From the NCBI RefSeq assembly GCF_000467105.1, contig NZ_BATI01000009.1, positions 124,001 to 188,000 on the forward strand: 64,000 nucleotides of DNA, written 5' to 3'. The notes under the pieces are model-generated. The model searched no databases. It was given only the letters and a program-made list of their open reading frames with translations, and was not told the DNA's origin. A program made the position numbers and the translations under genes. Shown here piece by piece: positions 9,124 to 22,957 of this stretch; position 1 is the stretch's first letter, and each line of letters begins with the position of its first letter. The DNA comes from Aquipseudomonas alcaligenes NBRC 14159 (GTDB lineage: Bacteria > Pseudomonadota > Gammaproteobacteria > Pseudomonadales > Pseudomonadaceae).

Positions 9124-9163
9124 CGACCCGACTACGGATATTCACCCCTTCAGGAGGGACGTC

Positions 9164-9832
9164 ATGCACGAACAGGATTACGCACTCGCCCAGACGCAGG
9201 CGACTCAGCTGGAAGTCAGCAAGGTACTGCGCAACACCTATGGCCTGCTGGCGCTCACCCTGGCCTTCAGCGGCCTGGTGGCCTACGTGGCCATGCAGAT
9301 GAATGCGGTCTACCCGAACATCTTCGTCGTGCTGATCGCCTTCTACGGCCTGTTCTTCGCCACCGTCAAACTGCGCAACTCCGGCTGGGGCCTGGTCACC
9401 ACTTTCGCCCTGACCGGCTTCATGGGCTACACCCTGGGCCCGATCCTCAACCACTACCTGGGCATGAGCAACGGCGGTGAAGTCATCAGTTCGGCCTTCG
9501 CCATGACCGCCCTGGTGTTCTTCGGCCTGTCGGCCTACGTGCTCACCACCCGCAAGGACATGAGCTTCCTCGGCGGCTTCATCACTGCCGGCTTCTTTGT
9601 CCTGCTGGGTGCCTCGCTGGCCAGCTTCTTCTTCCAGGTCAGCGGCCTGCAACTGGCCATCAGCGCCGGCTTCGTGCTGTTCTCGTCGGTCTGCATTCTG
9701 TTCCAGACCAGCGCGATCATCCACGGTGGCGAGCGCAACTACATCATGGCGACCATCAGCCTGTATGTGTCGATCTACAACCTGTTCGTCAGCCTGCTGC
9801 AGATCTTCGGCATCATGGGCAGCGACGACTGA
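9164..9832 (+). CDS. yccA: Bax inhibitor-1/YccA family membrane protein
   Basis: A 222-residue inner-membrane protein with about seven TM helices and the family's C-terminal pattern (GGERNYIMATISLYVSIYNLFVSLLQIFGI). In E. coli the homologue YccA is a substrate and modulator of the FtsH protease; the same role here is inferred. The frame opens 57 bp upstream, but the ATG at 9164 is preceded by a strong AGGAGG and begins MHEQDYALAQTQ as in homologues. It is a separate unit with a promoter and terminator, upstream of the tus genes. Confidence 0.93.
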   Translation: MHEQDYALAQTQATQLEVSKVLRNTYGLLALTLAFSGLVAYVAMQMNAVYPNIFVVLIAFYGLFFATVKLRNSGWGLVTTFALTGFMGYTLGPILNHYLGMSNGGEVISSAFAMTALVFFGLSAYVLTTRKDMSFLGGFITAGFFVLLGASLASFFFQVSGLQLAISAGFVLFSSVCILFQTSAIIHGGERNYIMATISLYVSIYNLFVSLLQIFGIMGSDD

Positions 9833-9850
9833 GTCGATCAGGCACTGAAC

Positions 9851-9874
9851 GAGCCCGCTTCGGCGGGCTTTTTC
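9851..9874 (+). terminator. Rho-independent terminator after yccA
   Basis: AGCCCGC-TTCG-GCGGGCT stem-loop with a TTCG tetraloop followed by TTTTT. Confidence 0.9.
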
Positions 9875-9922
9875 ATGCCTCGGCGTTTATCATGGCGGCA
9901 TCATCACGGCTGCAGATTCACC

Positions 9923-10315
9923 ATGAAGTTCGCCATCGCCCTCTTCGCCCCCGCACACGCGCCCTCCTCGCGCCGCGCCCTGCGCTTCGCCCAGGCAGCG
10001 CTGGACGGCGGTCACGAGATCGTTCGCCTGTTCTTCTACCAGGATGGCGTGCACAGCGCCTCCGGCAATGTGGTGAGCCCACAGGACGAACTCGACCTGC
10101 CACGCGAATGGCGCGAGTTCGTGCAGCAGCATCAGTTGGACGCCGTGGTCTGTATCGCCGCCGCCCTGCGCCGCGGCGTCCTCAATGCCGAAGAGGCGCA
10201 GCGCTATGGCAAGCCGGCCGCCAACCTCGGCGCCCCCTGGGAGCTGTCCGGCCTCGGCCAACTGCACGAGGCGGCGCAACTGGCCGATCGCCTGATCAGT
10301 TTCGGAGGCCACTGA
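9923..10315 (+). CDS. tusD: Sulfurtransferase complex subunit TusD
   Basis: Subunit of the TusBCD sulfur relay that passes persulfide sulfur from TusA to TusE, and on to MnmA, for 2-thiolation of tRNA wobble uridine. It has 130 residues in the DsrE-like fold, starting MKFAIALFAP. The single central cysteine, Cys77 (LDAVVCIAAALRRG), corresponds to the catalytic Cys78 of E. coli TusD. Its stop overlaps the tusC start by one base (TGATG). The partner mnmA is in the same window at 28.3 kb. Confidence 0.95.
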   Translation: MKFAIALFAPAHAPSSRRALRFAQAALDGGHEIVRLFFYQDGVHSASGNVVSPQDELDLPREWREFVQQHQLDAVVCIAAALRRGVLNAEEAQRYGKPAANLGAPWELSGLGQLHEAAQLADRLISFGGH

Positions 10316-10674
10316 TGAGCAAGTCAACGCTGATCATCAGCCGCCAGGCACCCTGGGCCGGTCCGGCTGCCCGCGAGGCACTGGACATCGCCCTGGCCGG
10401 TGGCGCCTTCGATCTGCCGCTGGCCATGCTGTTTCTCGACGATGGCGTGTTCCAGCTGCTCGCCAGCCAGCAACCCGCCGCGCTGCAGCAGAAGGACATG
10501 GCCGCCAACCTGCAGGCCCTGCCGCTGTTCGGCGTTGAGGAGCTGTATGTCTCCGGCCGCAGCCTGAGCGAGCGCGGCCTGGGTGAAGCGCAGCTGGCAC
10601 TGCCGACACAGGCGCTGGACGATGCCGCCCTGACCTTGCTGCTCGACCGTTTCGACCATGTGGTGACGATCTGA
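10315..10674 (+). CDS. tusC: Sulfurtransferase complex subunit TusC
   Basis: A 119-residue DsrE/DsrF-like subunit of the TusBCD heterohexamer. It starts MSKSTLIISRQAPW and contains the fold's AREALDIALAGGAFD helix and LPLAMLFLDDGVFQL strand. No cysteine is present, in keeping with TusC being structural. It is coupled to both neighbours by one-base TGATG overlaps. Confidence 0.94.
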   Translation: MSKSTLIISRQAPWAGPAAREALDIALAGGAFDLPLAMLFLDDGVFQLLASQQPAALQQKDMAANLQALPLFGVEELYVSGRSLSERGLGEAQLALPTQALDDAALTLLLDRFDHVVTI

Positions 10675-10973
10675 TGGCGACCCTGCATTTACTCTCCCAC
10701 TCGCCCTTCAGCGACAGCCGCCTGAGCAGCTGCCTGCGCCTGCTCGGCGCCAACGACGGCCTGTTGCTGACCGGCGATGCGGTCTACGCCCTGCAACCCG
10801 GAACCGCCCAGCTGCAGGCACTGGAGCTGATGCCAGCCGGCATCGCCCTGTACGCCCTGGAAGAGGATCTGCAGGCCCGCGCCCTGAGCGCCCCTGCCCG
10901 CGCCCAGGCCATCGACTACCCGGCCTTTGTCGAGCTCTGTGGCCGCTACGCCAAGGTCAACAGCTGGCTATGA
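10674..10973 (+). CDS. tusB: Sulfurtransferase complex subunit TusB
   Basis: A 99-residue TusB/DsrH-family protein, third member of the TusBCD complex. MATLHLLSHSPFSD at the N-terminus and the GDAVYALQPG segment are typical. It overlaps tusC by one base and tusE by four. Confidence 0.93.
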   Translation: MATLHLLSHSPFSDSRLSSCLRLLGANDGLLLTGDAVYALQPGTAQLQALELMPAGIALYALEEDLQARALSAPARAQAIDYPAFVELCGRYAKVNSWL

Positions 10974-11305
10974 CGGCACTGCGCATCGACGGGCGCGAAA
11001 TCGCCCTGGACAAGGACGGCTACCTGGTGGAGCTGGCAGACTGGTCGCCAGCCGCCGCCGAGGCGCTGGCAGGCCGCGAAGAACTGCAGCTGACCGCCGA
11101 GCACTGGGAAATCCTCGAACTGCTGCGCGGCTTCTATGCCGAGTTCCAGCTGTCGCCGGCCACCCGTCCGCTGATCAAGTACGTCGCCCTCAAACTGGGC
11201 CCGGACAAGGGCAACAGCCTGCACCTCAACCGCCTGTTCAAGGGCACCCCCGCAAAACTCGCCGCCAAGCTGGCCGGCCTGCCGAAGCCCACGAACTGCC
11301 TATGA
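10970..11305 (+). CDS. tusE: TusE/DsrC-family sulfur acceptor
   Basis: A 111-residue protein that takes sulfur from TusBCD and hands it to MnmA. The DsrC-family C-terminus is present: LIKYVALKLGPDKGNSLHL, then a tail ending ...KPTNCL with the conserved penultimate cysteine that carries the persulfide. The second DsrC cysteine used in dissimilatory sulfite reduction is absent, so a tRNA-thiolation role is the right reading. Its stop overlaps the ybiB start (ATGA). Confidence 0.95.
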   Translation: MTALRIDGREIALDKDGYLVELADWSPAAAEALAGREELQLTAEHWEILELLRGFYAEFQLSPATRPLIKYVALKLGPDKGNSLHLNRLFKGTPAKLAAKLAGLPKPTNCL

Positions 11306-12276
11306 ACCTCGTCACCCCGCCGGAACACCCCTTCGCTCAGTTCGTGCGCATCCTCGGCAAGGGCAAGCGCGGCGCGCGCAGCATGACCCGCGAGGAAGCC
11401 CGCGAAGCCATGGGCATGCTGCTCGACGGCCAGGTCGAAGACACCCAGCTGGGCGCCTTCCTGATGCTGCTGCGGCACAAGGAGGAAAGCGCCGAGGAGC
11501 TGGCCGGCTTCACCGAAGCGCTCCGTGCGCGCCTGCAGGCGCCGCCGATCCGCGTGGATATCGACTGGCCCACCTATGCCGGCAAGAAGCGCCACCTACC
11601 CTGGTACCTGCTGGCGATCAAGGCACTGGCGGCCAGTGGCGTGCGCATTCTGATCCACGGCGGCGGCGCCCATACCGCCGGCCGCCTGTACAGCGAGCAG
11701 CTGCTGCAGACGCTGGAGATTCCGCTGTGCGGCAGCTGGAGCGAGGCCGGTGAGGCGCTGGATGAGCACAGCCTGGCCTTTATCCCGCTGGGCGCCTGGG
11801 CGCCGCAGCTGCAGCGGATGATCGACCTGCGCAACACCCTGGGCCTGCGTTCGCCGATCCACTCGCTGGCGCGCCTCCTCAACCCGCTGGGTGCGCGGGT
11901 CGGCCTGCAGAGCATCTTCCATCCCGGTTACCAGGCGGTGCACCGCGAGGCCAGCCAGTTGCTCGGCGATCACGCCATCGTGATCAAGGGCGAAGGCGGC
12001 GAGATCGAGGTCAACCCGGACGGTATCTGCCACCTGTACGGCACCGAAAACGGCGCGAACTGGGACGAGGAATGGCCGGCGCTGTCGGCGCAGCGCCACG
12101 TCAAGCCGGACAGCCTGGACCAGCAACACCTGCTCGCCTTCTGGCGCGGCGAGGTGGAGGACAGCTACGGCCGCCTGGCCGTGCTCAGCACCCTGGCCCT
12201 GGCCCTGCGCGGCCTGGGCGAGCCGCGCGAAGCGGCGTTCGCCCGCGCCGAAGCGATCTGGCAGGCGCGCCGCTAG
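11302..12276 (+). CDS. ybiB: YbiB/TrpD2-type glycosyltransferase-family protein
   Basis: A 324-residue protein with the anthranilate phosphoribosyltransferase fold (TrpD2/YbiB branch). The N-terminal helical domain reads GARSMTREEAREAMGMLLDGQVEDTQLGAFLMLLR, followed by the large alpha/beta domain. E. coli YbiB binds DNA and RNA rather than making tryptophan, so a biosynthetic name would mislead. It starts inside the tusE stop codon (ATGA) and is the last gene of the tus unit. The link with tRNA thiolation is not explained by the sequence. Confidence 0.9.
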   Translation: MNLVTPPEHPFAQFVRILGKGKRGARSMTREEAREAMGMLLDGQVEDTQLGAFLMLLRHKEESAEELAGFTEALRARLQAPPIRVDIDWPTYAGKKRHLPWYLLAIKALAASGVRILIHGGGAHTAGRLYSEQLLQTLEIPLCGSWSEAGEALDEHSLAFIPLGAWAPQLQRMIDLRNTLGLRSPIHSLARLLNPLGARVGLQSIFHPGYQAVHREASQLLGDHAIVIKGEGGEIEVNPDGICHLYGTENGANWDEEWPALSAQRHVKPDSLDQQHLLAFWRGEVEDSYGRLAVLSTLALALRGLGEPREAAFARAEAIWQARR

Positions 12277-12279
12277 CTC

Positions 12280-13656
12280 TCAGCCCTTGTCGAACCAGGC
12301 CAGCTTCTCGCGCAGGGTCACCACCTCGCCGACGATCACCAGCGTGGGCGCGTGCACCTCGTGCTCGGCTACCAGCTGCGGCAGGTTGGCCAGGGTGCCG
12401 GTGAACACTCGCTGATTCTGCGTGGTGCCCTGCTGCACCAGCGCCGCCGGAGTGTCGGCATCCCGCCCGTGGTCGATCAGGGCCTGGCAGATCTGCGGCA
12501 GGCCAACCAGGCCCATGTAGAACACCAGGGTCTGCCCGGGCGCGACCAGGTCGGTCCAGGGCAGGTCGGTGCTGCCATCCTTGAGGTGGCCGGTGACGAA
12601 GCGCACCGACTGGGCATGGTCGCGGTGGGTCAGCGGGATGCCGGCGTAGGCCGCGCAACCGGATGCTGCAGTGATGCCCGGCACCACCTGGAACGGGATG
12701 CCCTCGGCGGCCAGCTGCTCGATCTCCTCGCCGCCACGGCCGAAGATAAAGGGATCGCCGCCTTTCAGGCGCAGCACGCGCTTGCCCTGCTTGGCCAGGT
12801 CGACCAGCAGCTGGTTGATCTCCTCCTGCGGCACCGCATGCTCGGCGCGGCGCTTGCCGACGTAGATGCGCTCGGCATCGCGGCGGCACAGCTCGATGAT
12901 GGCCGGGGCCACCAGGCGGTCGTAAAGCACCACGTCGGCCTGCTGCATCAGGCGCAAAGCGCGGAAGGTCAGCAGGTCGGGGTCACCCGGGCCGGCGCCG
13001 ACCAGGTACACCTCGCCCAGCGCACGCGGCGCGGCGCCGGCGATCTTGGCCTCGAGCAGGCGCTCGCCCTCACCCAGCTTGCCGGCGAACACGCTCTCGG
13101 CGATCTGCCCCTGGAACACGTCTTCCCAGAACACCCGGCGCTGCTGCACGTCGGGGAACAGCTGCTTGACCCGCTCGCGGAATTTCTTCGCCAGGCTGGC
13201 CAGCTGACCATAGGTGGACGGGATCCAGGTCTCGATCTTGGCGCGGATCAGCCGCGCCAGTACCGGCGCATCACCGCCGCTGGTGATGGCGACGATCAGC
13301 GGCGAGCGGTCGACGATGGCCGGGAAGATCACGCTGCACAGTGCTGGCGCGTCCACCACGTTGACCGGAATGCCCAGCGCCTGCGCCTCGGCCGAGATGC
13401 GCGCGTTGAGCGGCTCGTCATCGGTGGCGGCGATCACCAGGGCCACGCCCTGCAGGTCGGCGCTGTCATAACCGCGCAGATGCACGCGGCCTTCGCCGGC
13501 CAGCGCGGTGAGTTCGCCGCGCACCTCCGGCGCCACCACGCGCAACTGGCCGCCGGCGTCGCTCAGCAGGCGCGCCTTGCGCAGCGCAACTTCGCCGCCG
13601 CCGACGACCAGCACGACACGCCCCTGGAGTTTGTGGAACAGCGGAAGGAAATCCAT
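12280..13656 (-). CDS. cysG: Siroheme synthase CysG (multifunctional)
   Basis: Makes siroheme for sulfite and nitrite reductases. It has 458 residues in the full fusion order. The N-terminal precorrin-2 dehydrogenase/sirohydrochlorin ferrochelatase domain starts [13 protein letters not shown], with Rossmann glycines [15 protein letters not shown]. The C-terminal uroporphyrinogen-III methyltransferase (SUMT) starts near residue 215 with [15 protein letters not shown] and carries [15 protein letters not shown]. It converges with ybiB; the stops are 3 bp apart. A strong terminator sits only 21 bp upstream of its start, so expression needs read-through from serS or a very short-leader promoter. 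Confidence 0.97.
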   Translation of the reverse strand: MDFLPLFHKLQGRVVLVVGGGEVALRKARLLSDAGGQLRVVAPEVRGELTALAGEGRVHLRGYDSADLQGVALVIAATDDEPLNARISAEAQALGIPVNVVDAPALCSVIFPAIVDRSPLIVAITSGGDAPVLARLIRAKIETWIPSTYGQLASLAKKFRERVKQLFPDVQQRRVFWEDVFQGQIAESVFAGKLGEGERLLEAKIAGAAPRALGEVYLVGAGPGDPDLLTFRALRLMQQADVVLYDRLVAPAIIELCRRDAERIYVGKRRAEHAVPQEEINQLLVDLAKQGKRVLRLKGGDPFIFGRGGEEIEQLAAEGIPFQVVPGITAASGCAAYAGIPLTHRDHAQSVRFVTGHLKDGSTDLPWTDLVAPGQTLVFYMGLVGLPQICQALIDHGRDADTPAALVQQGTTQNQRVFTGTLANLPQLVAEHEVHAPTLVIVGEVVTLREKLAWFDKG

Positions 13657-13676
13657 GACTCAGCCTCTCCCGAGGT

Positions 13677-13705
13677 AAAAAAACGGGGTGGCCATCGCCA
13701 CCCCG
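13677..13705 (-). terminator. Rho-independent terminator between serS and cysG
   Basis: A 9-bp stem (CGGGGTGGC / GCCACCCCG, loop of 4) followed on the minus strand by seven T. It lies 22 bp beyond the serS stop and 21 bp before the cysG ATG. Confidence 0.92.
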
Positions 13706-13727
13706 CCATTGTGCATGTGCTATCGGC

Positions 13728-15116
<1,389 letters not shown>

Positions 15117-15150
15117 TCAGAGCCTGAGCCGAGTCACCATGCAGGGCGGC

Positions 15151-15522
15151 TCAGCGCACCAGCAGCATCCCGAGCCAGGCCGCCAGCAAACCGCCGAGCA
15201 GGCTGCTCAGCAGATAGGCGATGGCCACGCCCGGCTGGCCGTTCTCGAACAGCCGCAGCACGTCCAGGCTGAAGCTGGAAAAGGTGGTCAAACCGCCGAG
15301 CACGCCCGTGATCAGCCCGGTACGCAGTGCCAGCGGCAGGTCGGTGCGGGCCAGGAACAGCGCCGAGAGAAGGCCAATCAGAAAGCAGCCGACCAGATTC
15401 ACTGCCAGCGTCGCCAGGTAGTAGTGCCGCGGCCAGTGCGCGACCACCCAGGCACTGGTGAGGAAACGCAGTACGGAACCTGCGGCACCACCGGCGGCCA
15501 CGGCCAGCACGATCTGCATCAT
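15151..15522 (-). CDS. crcB: Fluoride channel CrcB/Fluc
   Basis: A 123-residue, four-TM protein that exports fluoride as an antiparallel dimer. Family motifs: [11 protein letters not shown] near the N-terminus, [11 protein letters not shown] with the pore asparagine, and [15 protein letters not shown], the Na+-binding/Phe-box region. Two adjacent ATGs (15522 and 15519) are possible. The start overlaps the rarA stop by four bases, so it is translated from the ftsK-lolA-rarA message. There is no space for the fluoride riboswitch often found before crcB. Confidence 0.94.
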   Translation of the reverse strand: MMQIVLAVAAGGAAGSVLRFLTSAWVVAHWPRHYYLATLAVNLVGCFLIGLLSALFLARTDLPLALRTGLITGVLGGLTTFSSFSLDVLRLFENGQPGVAIAYLLSSLLGGLLAAWLGMLLVR

Positions 15523-16841
15523 GGGCGACGTCTCCTCGGGCTCTGCCGGTCCAGCTGGGCCAGGCGTTCGAGCTTTTCGCGAATCTTCAGTTCCAGCCCG
15601 CGCGGCACTGGCTCGTAGTAGCGCCGCGGCTCCAGTTCCTCGGGGAAATAGTCCTCACCGGCGGCATAGGCATCCGGCTCGTCGTGGGCGTAGCGGTACT
15701 CCTCGCCGTAACCCAGCTCCTTCATCAGCCTGGTCGGCGCGTTGCGCAGGTGCAGCGGCACTTCCAGCGAGCCGTGCTCGGCCGCCTCACGCATGGCCGC
15801 CTTGAAGCCCATGTACACCGCATTGCTCTTCGGCGCACAGGCCAGATAGACGATGGCCTGGGCCACCGCCAACTCGCCCTCGGGACTACCGAGGCGCTCC
15901 TGCACATCCCAGGCGTTAAGGCACAGGGTCAGGGCCCGCGGGTCCGCGTTGCCGATGTCTTCGCTGGCCATGCGTACCACGCGCCGGGCCAGGTACAGCG
16001 GGTCGCAGCCGCCGTCGAGCATGCGCGCATACCAGTACAGGGCGGCGTCCGGGTTGGAGCCGCGCACCGATTTGTGCAGCGCGGAAATCTGGTCGTAGAA
16101 GGCCTCGCCGCCCTTGTCGAAACGCCGGCGGCTGTCGCCCAGCAGGTTGTGCAGCAGCTCCGGGCCCATCTCGCCGCCGTCTTCGGCCAGGTCGGCGGCA
16201 TTCTCCAGCAGGTTGAGCAGGCGCCGGCCGTCGCCGTCGGCGGCGGCCAGGAGGATCTGGAAACTCTCCTCTGGCAGCGATAGATTGCGCTTGCCAAGGC
16301 CCTTGTCCTCGCCCAGCGCGCGCGCCACCAGCTTGCGCATGGCCGCCTCGTCCAGGCTCTTCAGCACGTAGACGCGGGCGCGCGAGAGCAGCGCGTTGTT
16401 CAGCTCGAAGGACGGGTTCTCGGTGGTGGCACCAATGAAGATCAGGGTGCCATCTTCGACATAGGGCAGGAAGGCATCCTGCTGGCTCTTGTTGAAGCGG
16501 TGCACCTCGTCGACGAAGAGGATGGTGCGACGGCCGTACTGGGCGGCCTGCTGTTTGGCCACATCGACGGCCTGGCGGATTTCCTTGACGCCGGACAACA
16601 CGGCGGAAATCGTCTCGAAATGCGCGTCTGACACCTGGGCCAGCAGCTTGGCCAGGGTGGTCTTGCCGACCCCGGGCGGCCCCCAGAAGATCATCGAGTG
16701 CAGCGCGCCCTGCTCCAGCGCCTCGCGCAGCGGCTTGCCCTGCCCCAGCACATGCTCCTGGCCGACGTATTCGTCCAGGCTGGTGGCACGCAGACGCGCC
16801 GCCAGGGGCTGAGCGACGGGCGCGGCGCGGAACAGGTCCAC
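15519..16841 (-). CDS. rarA: Replication-associated recombination protein A (RarA/MgsA)
   Basis: AAA+ ATPase of the clamp-loader group that acts at stalled replication forks. It has 440 residues: Walker [15 protein letters not shown] near 51-64, Walker [21 protein letters not shown], sensor-1 region [21 protein letters not shown], then the C-terminal tetramerisation part. A short N-terminal motif MDLF, of the type used for SSB or clamp contacts, is present. It starts 9 bp after the lolA stop and overlaps crcB. Confidence 0.96.
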   Translation of the reverse strand: MDLFRAAPVAQPLAARLRATSLDEYVGQEHVLGQGKPLREALEQGALHSMIFWGPPGVGKTTLAKLLAQVSDAHFETISAVLSGVKEIRQAVDVAKQQAAQYGRRTILFVDEVHRFNKSQQDAFLPYVEDGTLIFIGATTENPSFELNNALLSRARVYVLKSLDEAAMRKLVARALGEDKGLGKRNLSLPEESFQILLAAADGDGRRLLNLLENAADLAEDGGEMGPELLHNLLGDSRRRFDKGGEAFYDQISALHKSVRGSNPDAALYWYARMLDGGCDPLYLARRVVRMASEDIGNADPRALTLCLNAWDVQERLGSPEGELAVAQAIVYLACAPKSNAVYMGFKAAMREAAEHGSLEVPLHLRNAPTRLMKELGYGEEYRYAHDEPDAYAAGEDYFPEELEPRRYYEPVPRGLELKIREKLERLAQLDRQSPRRRRP

Positions 16842-16850
16842 CTGGGCCTC

Positions 16851-17477
16851 TTATTCCTGGATGACGTCGGCGCCTTCCGGCACCTGGAAGTCGAACTGCG
16901 CAGGATCCAGCTGCTCGTTCATCTTGACGCCGAGGAACAGGATATTGGTGCGCTGGCCGATGCTGTCGATCAGCTGCATGTCGTTGATCATGCCCTTGCG
17001 GAAAGACAGGCGCAGGTTATCGAACAGGCTGTCCTTGGCTTTCGGCTTTAGGATGAAGTCGACCACATCACCGCCTTCCTTGAAGGTGATCTCGAAGTTC
17101 TCGCGAATCTTCGACACGTCGCCGGACAGCAGCAGCGCCGGGGTGTGGGTCAGTCGCTGATCCAGGGTCTGGATGGTCACCTGCATCAGGTCAGGATCGT
17201 ACAGCCAGACCTTCTGGCCGTTGGATACCAACAGCTGCTCCTGCGGCGCGTCGGTGTGCCAGCGGAACAGGCCCGGGCGCTTGAGGGCCAGCTGGCCGGA
17301 AGTTTCCTGCAGCTGGGTGCCGGAGCCGTCGAGGGTCAGCTGGGAGAAGCGTCCGCTCAAGGTCTGGGCGCGATCAAGCAAGCCGGTCAGGCGCTTGACC
17401 GCGGCTTCGTCGTCAGCATGGGCAAAAACGGGGCTGCAGGCCAGCGCGGCCAGCAGCAGCATGCGGATCAGGCGCAT
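16851..17477 (-). CDS. lolA: Outer-membrane lipoprotein carrier protein LolA
   Basis: Periplasmic chaperone that takes lipoproteins from LolCDE to LolB. It has 208 residues with a cleavable signal peptide ([21 protein letters not shown], cleaved before DDE). The mature half-barrel shows the family pattern [29 protein letters not shown] and [20 protein letters not shown]. It starts 15 bp after ftsK and is 9 bp from rarA, within a single minus-strand operon. Confidence 0.96.
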   Translation of the reverse strand: MRLIRMLLLAALACSPVFAHADDEAAVKRLTGLLDRAQTLSGRFSQLTLDGSGTQLQETSGQLALKRPGLFRWHTDAPQEQLLVSNGQKVWLYDPDLMQVTIQTLDQRLTHTPALLLSGDVSKIRENFEITFKEGGDVVDFILKPKAKDSLFDNLRLSFRKGMINDMQLIDSIGQRTNILFLGVKMNEQLDPAQFDFQVPEGADVIQE

Positions 17478-17492
17478 GAAAATCCTCTCAAG

Positions 17493-19898
<2,406 letters not shown>

Positions 19899-19962
19899 AA
19901 CGCTGTCATTCCTGCGCGCGGGGCGCGACTGACGATCGGTGGAACACGCAAATCAGACGACC

Positions 19963-19991
19963 ATTGTACAAATTTACAGGTGTCGTGCCAG
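19963..19991 (-). promoter_or_regulatory. Putative sigma-70 promoter of ftsK
   Basis: On the minus strand, CTGGCA (19991-19986), a 17-bp spacer and TACAAT (19968-19963): 4/6 and 5/6 matches. It is located in the ftsK-trxB divergent gap. Confidence 0.5.
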
Positions 19992-20032
19992 GCTGCCGAG
20001 CCGTTTTGCCGGCCCATCCCGCTTCGGTGTAG

Positions 20033-21058
<1,026 letters not shown>

Positions 21059-21063
21059 GCCGT

Positions 21064-21083
21064 GGGCGGGCAGCTGCCCGCCC
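21064..21083. repeat. 20-bp GC palindrome in the trxB-aat gap
   Basis: A perfect palindrome (GGGCGGGCAG / CTGCCCGCCC) fills most of the 35-bp gap and ends 10 bp before the aat ATG. With no T tract it is not a classic terminator. It resembles the GGGCGGG-type REP elements scattered in pseudomonads and may stabilise trxB mRNA or limit aat translation. Confidence 0.6.
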
Positions 21084-21093
21084 TACCCTCCCC

Positions 21094-21789
21094 ATGCTGA
21101 CCTGGCTGCGGCGCGACTCGCTGGATTTTCCAACGCTGGAACGCGCCTTGCGCGAACCCAATGGCCTGCTGGCTGCCGGCGGCGATCTCTCCGCTGAGCG
21201 CCTGATCGCCGCCTATCGGCATGGCTGCTTCCCCTGGTTCAGCGAGGGACAGCCGCTGCTCTGGTGGTCACCCGATCCGCGCACCGTACTGTTTCCCGAA
21301 GAGTTCCACCTGTCGCGCAGCCTGGCCAAACTACTGCGCCAGCAACGCTACCGCGTCACCCTCGATCAGGACTTTGCCGCCGTCATCGAGGGCTGCGCCG
21401 GTCCGCGCGACTATGCCGACGGCACCTGGATCACCGACTCGATGCGCGCCGCCTACCTGGAACTGCACCAGCGCGGCCTCGCTCACTCGGTGGAAGTCTG
21501 GGATGGCGAGCAACTGGTTGGCGGCCTCTACGGCCTGGCCATGGGCCAGCTGTTTTTCGGCGAATCCATGTTCAGCCGCGCCGACAACGCCTCCAAAATC
21601 GGCTTCGCGACGCTGGTCAGCAAGCTGCGCGACTGGGGCTTCGTCTTGATCGACTGCCAGATGCCAACCCGGCACCTGCACAGTTTCGGCGCCCGGCCCA
21701 TTGCCCGCGCGGAATTCGCCCGCTATCTGCAGCAGCATCTGGACCGACCCAGCACAGCCGACTGGCAGGCCTGTGGTAGCCGCCAATAG
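21094..21789 (+). CDS. aat: Leucyl/phenylalanyl-tRNA--protein transferase
   Basis: Adds Leu or Phe from charged tRNA to proteins with N-terminal Arg/Lys, making primary N-degrons for ClpS-ClpAP. It has 231 residues with family signatures [33 protein letters not shown] and [20 protein letters not shown]. Its substrates feed the clpA/clpS products encoded 1.5-4 kb away. It is followed 41 bp later by bpt, the second N-degron transferase. Confidence 0.97.
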   Translation: MLTWLRRDSLDFPTLERALREPNGLLAAGGDLSAERLIAAYRHGCFPWFSEGQPLLWWSPDPRTVLFPEEFHLSRSLAKLLRQQRYRVTLDQDFAAVIEGCAGPRDYADGTWITDSMRAAYLELHQRGLAHSVEVWDGEQLVGGLYGLAMGQLFFGESMFSRADNASKIGFATLVSKLRDWGFVLIDCQMPTRHLHSFGARPIARAEFARYLQQHLDRPSTADWQACGSRQ

Positions 21790-21830
21790 GCTGGCATACA
21801 CTTGTCCCAGGGGTTCCCCGAGGGTTGACC

Positions 21831-22538
21831 ATGACCGAGCTGGCTCGCCTCAAGTTCTACGCCACTCAGCCACATCCATGCAGCTATCTGCCCGAAGAGC
21901 AGGCGACCACCCTGTTCCTCGATCCCAGCCAGCCGATGGATGTGCAGGTCTATGCCGAACTGTCGGAGATGGGCTTCCGCCGCAGCGGCGACCATCTCTA
22001 CCGACCGCACTGCCAGCGCTGCACCGCCTGCGTACCGGCGCGCATCCCTGCCGACCAGTTCATACCCAACCGCCAGCAGCGACGCATCCTCAAGCGCAAC
22101 GCCGATATCCAGGTGCGCGCCGTGCGACCTGCATTCAACGAGGAGTACTACGCCCTCTACGTGCGCTACATCGAACAGCGCCATGCCGACGGCGACATGT
22201 ACCCGCCCAGCCGCGACCAGTTCAGCACCTTCCTGGTCCGCGACCTGCCGTTCGCCCGTTTCTACGAGTTCCGCCTGGCCGGCACGCTGGTCGCCGTGGC
22301 GGTCACCGACCTGCTGCCCAACGGTATCTCCGCGGTCTACACCTTCTATGACCCCGCCCTGGAGCGTCGCAGTCTGGGCCGCTTTGCCATTCTCTGGCAG
22401 ATCGGCGAGACCGCACGCCTGGGCCTGCAAGCCGTCTATCTCGGGTACTGGATCAAGAATTGCCGGAAGATGAGCTACAAGACGCAGTACCGCCCCATCG
22501 AGCTGTTCGTCAACCAGCGCTGGGTCGTTCTGACCTGA
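21831..22538 (+). CDS. bpt: Aspartate/glutamate leucyltransferase (ATE/Bpt family)
   Basis: Transfers leucine to N-terminal Asp/Glu of proteins, the second branch of the bacterial N-degron pathway. It has 235 residues. The N-terminal [11 protein letters not shown] and the cysteine cluster [13 protein letters not shown] are the conserved ATE N-domain; the GNAT-like C-terminal half has [19 protein letters not shown]. The ATG at 21831 follows GAGGG by 6 nt; a TTG two codons upstream is less likely. Confidence 0.95.
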
Positions 22539-22576
22539 GCACAACACCCGCAACCACAGCCTGACCCTCCAGCCAC

Positions 22577-22606
22577 TTGGCGGCCATCCCCCTTTTCGGG
22601 CACAAT
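22577..22606 (+). promoter_or_regulatory. Putative sigma-70 promoter of infA
   Basis: TTGGCG (22577-22582), an 18-bp spacer and CACAAT (22601-22606); 4/6 matches each. It lies in the 133-bp bpt-infA gap. Confidence 0.4.
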
Positions 22607-22671
22607 GCACGCCGCTTTTGCCTGGGCACCGATGCGCCAGGCCTATCTTTGGATACCGAGGGCTTTACTGC

Positions 22672-22890
22672 ATGTCGAAAGAAGACAGCTTCGAAATGGA
22701 AGGTACTGTCGTCGACACCCTGCCCAACACCATGTTCCGTGTGGAGTTGGAAAACGGGCACGTCGTTACCGCGCACATCTCCGGCAAGATGCGCAAGAAC
22801 TACATCCGCATTCTGACTGGCGACAAGGTCCGCGTCGAACTGACGCCGTACGACCTGAGCAAGGGCCGCATCACCTACCGCGCCCGCTGA
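22672..22890 (+). CDS. infA: Translation initiation factor IF-1
   Basis: A 72-residue OB-fold protein that occupies the ribosomal A site during initiation. [34 protein letters not shown] and the C-terminal RITYRAR are diagnostic. Followed by a strong terminator shared with convergent clpA. Confidence 0.98.
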
Positions 22891-22913
22891 TCGCCCCGCG
22901 ATCCCGAATGCAA

Positions 22914-22938
22914 AAACGCCCGGCATTGCCGGGCGTTT
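22914..22938. terminator. Bidirectional terminator between infA and clpA
   Basis: An 11-12 bp stem (AAACGCCCGGC / GCCGGGCGTTT) with A and T flanks on the two sides, between convergent stops at 22890 and 22958. Confidence 0.9.
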
Positions 22939-22957
22939 GCGTTTACAGAGCCCGCCG

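Noticed and set aside
11302..12276. Anthranilate phosphoribosyltransferase (trpD)
   Set aside because: The fold is shared but sequence and context match YbiB/TrpD2, a nucleic-acid-binding branch; no tryptophan genes are nearby.
15523..15600. Fluoride riboswitch before crcB
   Set aside because: The crcB start overlaps the rarA coding end, so there is no non-coding leader.
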